Shown one piece after another: positions 6,627 through 11,591 of a stretch of 11,591 bases of DNA (the first letter of the stretch is position 1; each line of letters opens with the position of its first letter). This DNA comes from Paenalcaligenes sp035302345 (GTDB lineage: Bacteria > Pseudomonadota > Gammaproteobacteria > Burkholderiales > Burkholderiaceae_B). The position numbers and the translations under genes were made by a program. Below the pieces are notes generated by a model, which saw only the letters and a program-made list of their open reading frames with translations, did not search any database and had not been told where the DNA came from. The stretch spans positions 1 through 11,591 of the forward strand of contig DATGSS010000042.1 of assembly GCA_035302345.1 (NCBI GenBank). The letters are read 5' to 3'.

Positions 6627-7949
6627 GTGGCTAAAGCACAGGCTAGGGGTCAATCAGGATCGGGCTATTCAGATTTACAGCGTAGAATAATTTTTCTACT
6701 GCTGGCCCTTGTCGTGTACCGTTTGGGTACACATATCCCCGTGCCAGGTATCAACCCTGACGCACTCTCCGATCTGTTCAGGCAAAACCAGGGCGGTATC
6801 CTGGGATTGTTTAACATGTTTTCCGGGGGTGCGCTGCAACGCTTTTCAGTGTTTGCATTAGGGATTATGCCGTATATTTCGGCCGCCATTATCATGCAGT
6901 TGATGTCTGCAGTGGTACCCACCCTGGAGGCCATCAAAAAAGAGGGCGAAAGCGGGCGACGCAAGATTACTCAGTACACACGCTATGGAACGGTATTTTT
7001 AGCCTTGTTTCAGGCTGTGGGGATTTCTGTGGCCCTTGAGTCGCAGCCCGGGTTGGTCATTGATCCTGGGGTTGTGTTCCGCTTTACCACTGTTGTGACT
7101 TTGGTCACGGGCACGATGTTCATGATGTGGCTGGGTGAGCAGATCACCGAGCGTGGTATCGGCAACGGTATTTCCATATTGATTTTCGCAGGTATTGTCG
7201 CAGGGCTACCGAGTGCACTGGGTGGTATGCTCGATTTGGTGCGCACGAATTCGATGTCCATTATTTCGGCACTGTTCATCATGCTGCTGGTAGTGGGGAT
7301 TACCTACTTTGTGGTTTTTGTAGAGCGTGGGCAACGCCGTATTACGGTAAACTACGCCAAGCGCCAGGTAGGTAACCGCATCTACGGCGGGCAAAGTTCA
7401 CACTTGCCCCTCAAGCTGAATATGGCCGGGGTTATCCCACCCATTTTTGCGTCATCGATTATTTTGCTGCCGGCAACAATTGCTGCCTGGTTTTCTACTA
7501 CGCCAGGGCTCAGCTGGTTGCGTGACCTTGAGGCGGCTTTGTCTCCTAGACAGCCGCTCTATATCACGCTGTTTTCAGCCCTGATCATTTTGTTCTGTTT
7601 TTTCTATACGGCGCTGGTATTTAACAGCCGGGAAACAGCAGACAACCTGAAGCGTAGTGGGGCATTTATTCCCGGGATAAGACCTGGGACGCAGACTGCG
7701 CGTTACATTGACAGGATTTTGACCCGGTTGACACTGGCAGGTTCGATTTATATCACCATTGTCTGTCTGGTCCCTGAGTTTTTACAGATGCGCTGGAATG
7801 TCCCGTTTTATTTTGGGGGTACATCCTTACTCATTATTGTTGTCGTCACGATGGACTTCATGTCTCAGGCCCAGGCCTATGTGATGTCGCAACAATATGA
7901 CTCGTTAATGAAAAAGGCAAATTTCCGCGGCACTGGTTTGCCTATGTGA
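6627..7949 (+). CDS. secY: protein translocase channel subunit SecY
   Basis: Inner-membrane pore of the Sec translocon, working with SecE, SecG and SecA. It has 440 residues, near the 443 of E. coli. Ten membrane segments can be drawn, at about 21-39, 73-97, 121-138, 152-170, 181-203, 211-232, 269-290, 311-333, 366-388 and 395-412. The plug region (about 55-70), the cytosolic loop with RQVGNRIYGGQSSHLPLKLN (246-265) and the loop with FIPGIRPG (348-354 region; Arg352 is the SecA-contacting Arg) are all conserved. The start is GTG at 6627, giving MAKAQ, with AAGGGG at 6616-6621. It is the only non-ribosomal, membrane-protein gene of the spc operon. secE and secG are not in the window. Confidence 0.98.
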   Translation: MAKAQARGQSGSGYSDLQRRIIFLLLALVVYRLGTHIPVPGINPDALSDLFRQNQGGILGLFNMFSGGALQRFSVFALGIMPYISAAIIMQLMSAVVPTLEAIKKEGESGRRKITQYTRYGTVFLALFQAVGISVALESQPGLVIDPGVVFRFTTVVTLVTGTMFMMWLGEQITERGIGNGISILIFAGIVAGLPSALGGMLDLVRTNSMSIISALFIMLLVVGITYFVVFVERGQRRITVNYAKRQVGNRIYGGQSSHLPLKLNMAGVIPPIFASSIILLPATIAAWFSTTPGLSWLRDLEAALSPRQPLYITLFSALIILFCFFYTALVFNSRETADNLKRSGAFIPGIRPGTQTARYIDRILTRLTLAGSIYITIVCLVPEFLQMRWNVPFYFGGTSLLIIVVVTMDFMSQAQAYVMSQQYDSLMKKANFRGTGLPM

Positions 7950-7958
7950 TCAAAGACA

Positions 7959-8177
7959 ATGGCTAAAGACGACGTCATTCAAATGGAAGGTGAGGTCATC
8001 GAAAACCTCCCAAACGCAACATTTCGTATTCGCTTGGAAAATGGTCATACCGTATTGGGCTACGTTTCCGGAAAAATGCGAATGCACTACATCCGGATTC
8101 TACCGGGGGATAAGGTCACTGTGGAGCTCACGCCTTATGACCTTAGTCGCGGTAGGATTGTGTTCCGCTCTAAATAA
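7959..8177 (+). CDS. infA: translation initiation factor IF-1
   Basis: IF-1, 72 residues, a single S1-like OB fold that occupies the ribosomal A site during initiation. Signatures seen: DDVIQMEGEVIENLPNATF, NGHTVLGYVSGKMRMHYIRI and PYDLSRGRIVFRSK. Its place between secY and rpmJ is found in betaproteobacteria and many other bacteria, whereas E. coli keeps infA elsewhere. The ATG is 9 bases after the secY stop. Only a weak AAGA-type ribosome binding site is visible, so translation may rely on coupling to secY. Confidence 0.98.
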   Translation: MAKDDVIQMEGEVIENLPNATFRIRLENGHTVLGYVSGKMRMHYIRILPGDKVTVELTPYDLSRGRIVFRSK

Positions 8178-8205
8178 GCGGCCGGTATTACACTAGGAGT
8201 CAACC

Positions 8206-8319
8206 ATGAAGGTAATGGCATCAGTAAGGCGTATTTGCCGTAACTGTAAAATAGTAAGACGCCATGGTGTGGTTCGAGTAATTTGTACCGATCCCCGTCA
8301 TAAACAGCGTCAAGGCTAA
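8206..8319 (+). CDS. rpmJ: 50S ribosomal protein L36, zinc-ribbon form
   Basis: Large-subunit protein L36, 37 residues, the usual size. The reading is MKVMASVRRICRNCKIVRRH followed by GVVRVICTDPRHKQRQG. Cys11, Cys14, Cys27 and His32 form the CxxC...CxxxxH zinc site, so this is the zinc-binding version. GGAG at 8196-8199 lies 6 bases before the ATG. The 28-base gap before it and the 38-base gap after it are somewhat longer than elsewhere in the operon. It is the last gene of the spc set and joins the alpha set without an obvious terminator. Confidence 0.97.
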   Translation: MKVMASVRRICRNCKIVRRHGVVRVICTDPRHKQRQG

Positions 8320-8357
8320 TTAAGCTTTAATGCAAGGTATTTAAACAAGGAACAATT

Positions 8358-8723
8358 ATGGCCCGTATTGCTGGCATTAATATTCCGCCTCAACAACATG
8401 TAGGCATTGGTTTGACCGCCATTTATGGCATTGGTCGAAGCCGTGCGCGCCAGATTTGCAGCGCCGCTGGAGTAGATGTAACGAAAAAGGTAGCAGATCT
8501 CGACGACAAGGAGTTAGAGGCGATTCGGGAGGAAATCACTAACTACATGGTAGAAGGTGATTTGCGTCGTGAAGTTCAATTGTCCATTAAGCGTCTCATC
8601 GACTTGGGCACTTACCGTGGCATGCGCCACCGCCGCGGGTTGCCTGTGCGCGGCCAGCGTACACGCACCAATGCACGTACCCGCAAGGGACCCCGTCGTG
8701 CTGCGCAGGCACTTAGAAAATAA
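8358..8723 (+). CDS. rpsM: 30S ribosomal protein S13
   Basis: Small-subunit protein S13, 121 residues, normal length. It lies at the top of the 30S head, bridges to L5 and touches the P-site tRNA through its basic tail. Helix-two-turn-helix region with ALTAIYGIGRSRARQI-type sequence near 18-33 (here GLTAIYGIGRSRARQICSAA). The signature RGMRHRRGLPVRGQRTRTNA and a lysine/arginine-rich C-terminus are complete. AAGGA at 8347-8351 lies 6 bases before the ATG. It is the first gene of the alpha set. No separate promoter is evident in the 38 bases upstream. Confidence 0.98.
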   Translation: MARIAGINIPPQQHVGIGLTAIYGIGRSRARQICSAAGVDVTKKVADLDDKELEAIREEITNYMVEGDLRREVQLSIKRLIDLGTYRGMRHRRGLPVRGQRTRTNARTRKGPRRAAQALRK

Positions 8724-8737
8724 ACGAGGAATAGAAG

Positions 8738-9133
8738 ATGGCAAAAGCTTCTAGCGCTGCTCGCGCTCGCAAGAGAGTTCGCAAGAATGTCACCGATGGC
8801 ATTGCCCATGTTCAGGCGACATTCAATAACACAGTGATAACCATCACCGACCGTCAGGGCAATACACTGTCTTGGGCAACGTCGGGAGGTGCTGGTTTCA
8901 AGGGTTCGCGTAAGTCCACCCCCTTTGCTGCCCAGATGGCTGCCGAGATGGCAGGGCGCGCAGCAATGGAATATGGGATCAAAAACCTGGAGGTTCGTAT
9001 CAAGGGCCCTGGTCCTGGTCGTGACTCCTCCATCCGCGCCCTCAACGCATTAGGTATTCGTATTGTTAGTCTTGCCGACGTCACGCCGATTCCACACAAC
9101 GGCTGCCGTCCGCCCAAGCGTCGTCGCATTTAA
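8738..9133 (+). CDS. rpsK: 30S ribosomal protein S11
   Basis: Small-subunit protein S11, 131 residues, normal length. It sits on the 30S platform and contacts the mRNA near the exit site. Signatures seen: HVQATFNNTVITITDRQGNT near residue 24, SGGAGFKGSRKSTPFAAQ near 50, and the C-terminal VTPIPHNGCRPPKRRRI. The N-terminal tail is basic and Ala-rich. GAGGA at 8726-8730 lies 7 bases before the ATG. rpsD starts 11 bases after the stop. Confidence 0.98.
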   Translation: MAKASSAARARKRVRKNVTDGIAHVQATFNNTVITITDRQGNTLSWATSGGAGFKGSRKSTPFAAQMAAEMAGRAAMEYGIKNLEVRIKGPGPGRDSSIRALNALGIRIVSLADVTPIPHNGCRPPKRRRI

Positions 9134-9144
9134 GGGGAAGCTCC

Positions 9145-9768
9145 GTGGCACGTTATACAGGTCCAAAATGTAAACTCTCGCGTCGCGAGGGTACAGATTT
9201 ATTTTTAAAAAGTGCACGTCGTTCTTTAGACTCCAAGTGCAGACTCGAGACTCGTCCAGGTCAACATGGACGGATGTCCGGTATGCGCACTTCGGACTTT
9301 GGTCTACAGTTACGCGAAAAGCAAAAGCTAAAGCGTATGTACGGTGTGCTTGAAAGACAATTCCGCCGTTACTTTGCCGAGGCAGATCGCCGTCGCGGTA
9401 ACACGGGTGAAATTCTTATTGAGCTGCTCGAGTCCCGCCTGGACAATGTGGTGTACCGCATGGGCTTTGGTTCTACTCGTGCTGAGGCCCGTCAGTTGGT
9501 CAATCACCGTGCAGTAGAGCTCAATGGTCAGCGTGCTGATATTGCCTCTATGCTTGTCAAGCCCGGCGATGTAGTCAGCATCCGTGAGAAATCACGTTCA
9601 CAGGTACGCATACAGGAAGCTTTGGAGCTCGCCGAAGAGTCAGGCTTCCCACAGTGGGTTGAGGTCGATGCCAAGAAATTCACTGGCGTGTACAAGCAAC
9701 ATCCTGACCGTACGGATGTCGCATCCGATATTGATGAATCACTCGTCGTTGAGTTGTACTCTCGCTAA
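9145..9768 (+). CDS. rpsD: 30S ribosomal protein S4, zinc-free type
   Basis: Small-subunit protein S4, 207 residues, normal length. It nucleates 30S assembly on the 5' domain of 16S rRNA, and in E. coli it also represses its own operon. The N-terminal ribosomal S4 domain (about 1-95) has only Cys9 and Cys32, so the four-Cys zinc site of Gram-positive S4 is absent. The S4 RNA-binding domain runs about 97-155 (SRLDNVVYRMGFGSTRAEAR, then VELNG and VKPGDVVSIREKS). The start is GTG at 9145, giving MARYTGPKCK, with AAGGGGAAG at 9132-9140. A 166-base gap follows before rpoA. Confidence 0.98.
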   Translation: MARYTGPKCKLSRREGTDLFLKSARRSLDSKCRLETRPGQHGRMSGMRTSDFGLQLREKQKLKRMYGVLERQFRRYFAEADRRRGNTGEILIELLESRLDNVVYRMGFGSTRAEARQLVNHRAVELNGQRADIASMLVKPGDVVSIREKSRSQVRIQEALELAEESGFPQWVEVDAKKFTGVYKQHPDRTDVASDIDESLVVELYSR

Positions 9769-9788
9769 ACGCTCCAGCGGGGAACAGT

Positions 9789-9819
9789 GGCAGCTACTTA
9801 TGCTTATGCTGTAGCTGCC
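9789..9819 (+). promoter_or_regulatory. 9-base perfect stem-loop between rpsD and rpoA
   Basis: GGCAGCTAC (9789-9797) and GTAGCTGCC (9811-9819) are exact reverse complements around a 13-base loop that contains TTATGC twice in tandem. The hairpin begins 20 bases after the rpsD stop. The bases that follow (TGGTTTGTCC) are not a T-tract, so it is not a classic intrinsic terminator. It may slow or partly stop transcription, protect or define an mRNA end, or be a protein-binding site that lowers rpoA relative to rpsD. Confidence 0.65.
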
Positions 9820-9845
9820 TGGTTTGTCCTTGGCTGTGTGATGAG

Positions 9846-9906
9846 GTTACAGCACGCTGCTTATCTTTCCGGTTTACCGGTTTTCCATCAGCCTTATCGG
9901 TGTAAC
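9846..9906 (+). promoter_or_regulatory. second inverted-repeat cluster upstream of rpoA
   Basis: CCGG (9869-9872) and CCGG (9877-9880) can form a small hairpin around TTTA and are followed by TTTT. Outside them, GTTACA (9846-9851) is the reverse complement of TGTAAC (9901-9906). Together they suggest a larger folded domain ending 28 bases before the rpoA start. Each helix is short, so this is weaker than the 9-base hairpin just upstream. Confidence 0.3.
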
Positions 9907-9934
9907 GAGCCGAGGGTATTGAAAAGGAATACAT

Positions 9935-10921
9935 ATGTCACAAGGTTTTCTAAAACCCCGTTCTATTGAAGTAGAACCAATCACCAAACACCATGCCAAA
10001 GTCGTTATGGAGCCTTTTGAGCGTGGGTTTGGACATACGTTGGGTAACGCCCTGCGTCGTATTTTGCTGTCCTCGATGACCGGATATGCACCTACCGAGG
10101 TACAGATCACGGGGGTTGTACATGAATACTCCACTCTGCCTGGAGTACGTGAAGATGTGGTGGATATCATGTTAAACCTCAAAGGGATCGTCTTCAAACT
10201 GCATGGTCGTGATGAGGTCACCCTGACGCTAAACAAGGAAGGTGAGGGTGAGGTGCGCGCAAGTGATATTGAGCTGCCGCATGATGTAGAGGTCATTAAT
10301 CCTGATCACGTGATTGCCAGCCTGACCGATGAAGGCAAACTGGAAATGCAAATCAAGGTCGAAAAAGGACGGGGTTATGTTCCGGGCAATGTTCGTGCCC
10401 TGGCCGATGATAGTCGCCAGCATACGATCGGACGCATCATCCTGGATGCTTCCTTTAGCCCGATTCGTCGTGTTAGCTACGCTGTAGAAAACGCCCGGGT
10501 AGAACAGCGTACGGACTTGGATAAGCTGGTCCTGGATATTGAAACCAATGGCGTATTGACGCCGGAGGATGCCGTACGGCATGCAGCAGGTATTTTGATG
10601 GATCAGATTTCAGTATTTGCCACCTTGGAGGGTACTGAGGAGGAGTTTGAAACGCCTGAGCGTGCCGAACCACAAATCGATCCCGTATTGCTCCGTCCGG
10701 TAGATGATTTAGAGCTGACCGTTCGTTCCGCTAACTGCCTAAAGGCAGAAAATATCTACTATATTGGCGACCTGATTCAGCGCACAGAAAATGAGTTGCT
10801 CAAGACCCCAAACCTGGGGCGCAAGTCACTCAATGAGATCAAAGAGGTATTGGCTGCTCGAGGGTTAACACTGGGCATGAAGCTGGAAGACTGGCCACCC
10901 CTGGGCCTGGAGCGCCCATAA
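9935..10921 (+). CDS. rpoA: RNA polymerase alpha subunit
   Basis: Alpha subunit of RNA polymerase, 328 residues, one short of E. coli. Two copies form the dimer on which beta and beta' assemble. The N-terminal assembly domain spans about 1-232 (RGFGHTLGNALRRILLSS-type motif near 30-47). An acidic linker (about 232-250, LEGTEEEFETPERAEP) leads to the C-terminal domain, about 250-320. There Arg264, Asn267, Cys268, Lys270, Lys297 and Ser298 match the E. coli residues that contact the promoter UP element, so UP-element recognition should be kept. AAGGA at 9924-9928 lies 6 bases before the ATG. The gene is set apart from its operon neighbours by 166 bases upstream and 211 downstream, suggesting it is expressed at a different level from the ribosomal proteins. 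Confidence 0.98.
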   Translation: MSQGFLKPRSIEVEPITKHHAKVVMEPFERGFGHTLGNALRRILLSSMTGYAPTEVQITGVVHEYSTLPGVREDVVDIMLNLKGIVFKLHGRDEVTLTLNKEGEGEVRASDIELPHDVEVINPDHVIASLTDEGKLEMQIKVEKGRGYVPGNVRALADDSRQHTIGRIILDASFSPIRRVSYAVENARVEQRTDLDKLVLDIETNGVLTPEDAVRHAAGILMDQISVFATLEGTEEEFETPERAEPQIDPVLLRPVDDLELTVRSANCLKAENIYYIGDLIQRTENELLKTPNLGRKSLNEIKEVLAARGLTLGMKLEDWPPLGLERP

Positions 10922-10933
10922 GCGTTGTAAAAA

Positions 10934-10972
10934 AAGCTATTGATATCGATATTTAGCTTGCTATCTAGCTAA
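10934..10972. repeat. overlapping inverted repeats after rpoA
   Basis: AAGCTA (10934-10939) is the reverse complement of TAGCTT (10954-10959), and TTAGCT (10953-10958) is the reverse complement of AGCTAA (10967-10972). The two hairpins share bases 10954-10958, so they exclude each other. Between the first pair lies the perfect 10-base palindrome ATATCGATAT (10943-10952). The nearest T-run (10984-10989) starts 11 bases after the second stem, too far for a standard terminator. A DNA-binding site or an alternating RNA fold is possible. Confidence 0.55.
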
Positions 10973-10984
10973 GCATGTTATAGT
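10958..10984 (+). promoter_or_regulatory. candidate extended -10 promoter for rplQ
   Basis: TGTTATAGT (10976-10984) matches the extended -10 pattern TGnTATAAT at all but one base. TTGCTA (10958-10963) could act as a -35 element, but the 15-base spacing is short; extended -10 promoters tolerate a poor -35. Transcription would start near 10991, giving rplQ a leader of about 140 bases. The inverted repeat at 10953-10972 lies over this promoter. Confidence 0.35.
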
Positions 10985-11040
10985 TTTTTGCTTGTTTTAG
11001 AACTTGGCCTGCAGCATATTGCTGATAAAAGAGCCTTGGT

Positions 11041-11100
11041 ATGTGAGGAGTGTCGTCTTGTATTCCGACGCATGGTTTTAAAAGAAGACCTCCTCATCAT
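11041..11100 (+). promoter_or_regulatory. long bulged stem-loop upstream of rplQ
   Basis: TGAGGAG-T-GTC (11044-11054) pairs with GACCTCCTCA (11087-11096), a 10-pair helix with a single bulged T. Outer ATG (11041-11043) can pair with CAT (11098-11100), and inner CTT (11057-11059) with AAG (11082-11084). The helix ends 32 bases before the rplQ start and does not include its ribosome binding site (AAGGA, 11121-11125). The T-rich run at 11111-11119 is 14 bases away, so this is probably not a terminator. It is the strongest structured element in the rplQ leader. Confidence 0.6.
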
Positions 11101-11132
11101 TAAGATTCAATTATTTTTTCAAGGATAGTGCT

Positions 11133-11522
11133 ATGCGTCACCGTCACGGTATGCGAAAGCTAAATCGCACCAGTAGCCATCGTTTGGCTATGTTCAGAAA
11201 TATGTCGGTCTCCCTCATCAAGCATGAGGCGATCAAAACCACTTTACCAAAGGCCAAAGAGCTGCGTCGCGTCATCGAGCCTTTGATTACATTGGCAAAA
11301 AACCCTACAGTAGCCAATCGCCGCACTGCTTTTGCACGCTTGCGTGATCGTGAGGCTGTTACCAAGCTCTTTGATGAGCTGGGCCCTCGCTACAAAGAGC
11401 GTCCAGGTGGTTATACTCGTGTGCTCAAGATGGGTTTCCGTCAAAATGACAATGCGCCCATGGCGTTCATGGAATTTGTTGATCGTCCTGAGGAATTGGA
11501 TGATGAGGGCGCAAACGATTAA
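11133..11522 (+). CDS. rplQ: 50S ribosomal protein L17
   Basis: Large-subunit protein L17, 129 residues, similar to E. coli (127). It binds 23S rRNA near the peptide-tunnel exit. The start MRHRHGMRKLNRTSSHRLAM and the middle signature TTLPKAKELRRVIEPLITLAK are unmistakable. GGYTRVLKMGFRQNDNAPMA and an acidic tail close the protein. AAGGA at 11121-11125 lies 7 bases before the ATG. It is the last gene of the alpha set, but a 211-base gap separates it from rpoA, and a candidate promoter lies in that gap. A terminator follows 28 bases after the stop. Confidence 0.98.
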   Translation: MRHRHGMRKLNRTSSHRLAMFRNMSVSLIKHEAIKTTLPKAKELRRVIEPLITLAKNPTVANRRTAFARLRDREAVTKLFDELGPRYKERPGGYTRVLKMGFRQNDNAPMAFMEFVDRPEELDDEGAND

Positions 11523-11550
11523 TTAGCGCAGATCAGATATTGTCTTACAG

Positions 11551-11575
11551 CCGGCCTTTAAAGGCCGGTTTTTTT
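11551..11575 (+). terminator. intrinsic terminator after rplQ
   Basis: CCGGCCT (11551-11557) pairs with AGGCCGG (11562-11568) around TTAA, and the whole 18-base stretch is a perfect palindrome. Seven T residues (11569-11575) follow directly. This is a textbook Rho-independent terminator closing the alpha operon. No matching A-run precedes it, so it should act only on + strand transcription. Confidence 0.95.
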
Positions 11576-11591
11576 ATGCGCTTAAGAAGAA

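Noticed and set aside
7959..8177. infA between secY and rpmJ as an unusual insertion
   Set aside because: This order is common in betaproteobacteria and other groups; only E. coli and relatives keep infA elsewhere.
9584..9969. Overlapping forward open frames running from rpsD through the rpsD-rpoA gap
   Set aside because: They overlap rpsD or rpoA in other frames, resemble no known protein, and lack good ribosome binding sites.
11041..11120. Bulged stem before rplQ plus downstream T-rich run as an intrinsic terminator
   Set aside because: The T-rich run starts 14 bases after the stem, too far to release RNA polymerase in the standard way.
11576..11591. ATG at 11576 as the start of a next gene
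   Set aside because: It directly follows the terminator T-tract, has no ribosome binding site, and only five codons are visible.
1..11591. Mobile elements, CRISPR arrays, tRNA or rRNA genes
   Set aside because: No transposase-like frame, spaced direct-repeat array, tRNA cloverleaf or rRNA sequence was found on either strand.

Overview
The window is a housekeeping ribosomal-protein locus from a betaproteobacterium. The best guess is Burkholderiales, near the Alcaligenaceae. This rests on infA lying between secY and rpmJ, an S8 that begins MSMSDP, and the close overall likeness of SecY, IF1 and RpoA to that group as I remember it. Base composition is roughly balanced and every gene I can support is on the + strand. 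The genus is not determined.

Region 1 (1-2296) holds the 3' part of lapG, cut by the window edge, followed by lapD. LapG is a periplasmic calcium-dependent cysteine protease. LapD is the inner-membrane c-di-GMP receptor that holds LapG back. Together they decide whether a large LapA-type surface adhesin stays on the cell or is clipped off. The adhesin is not in this window.

Region 2 (2297-2551) is a 255-base gap with no gene. It holds candidate promoters, two adjacent perfect inverted repeats (TTACCC-N6-GGGTAA and AGTACCTA-N10-TAGGTACT) and a possible leader-RNA hairpin ahead of rplN.

Region 3 (2552-8319) is the spc operon: rplN, rplX, rplE, rpsN, rpsH, rplF, rplR, rpsE, rpmD, rplO, secY, infA, rpmJ. 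Most gaps are 4-28 bases, so the genes look co-transcribed and largely translationally coupled. The S10 operon, which directly precedes rplN in E. coli, is not upstream here; lapGD occupies that place.

Region 4 (8358-11522) is the alpha operon: rpsM, rpsK, rpsD, rpoA, rplQ. The usual tight spacing breaks on both sides of rpoA, with gaps of 166 and 211 bases. Both gaps contain inverted repeats, and the second also has an extended -10-like element. A strong intrinsic terminator at 11551-11575 closes the operon.

No mobile element, CRISPR array, tRNA or rRNA was seen. All complete genes have normal family length and no frameshift. I found no clearly new biological system. The observations most worth following are the dyads at the spc promoter region, the structured gaps around rpoA, and the heavily eroded EAL domain of LapD.
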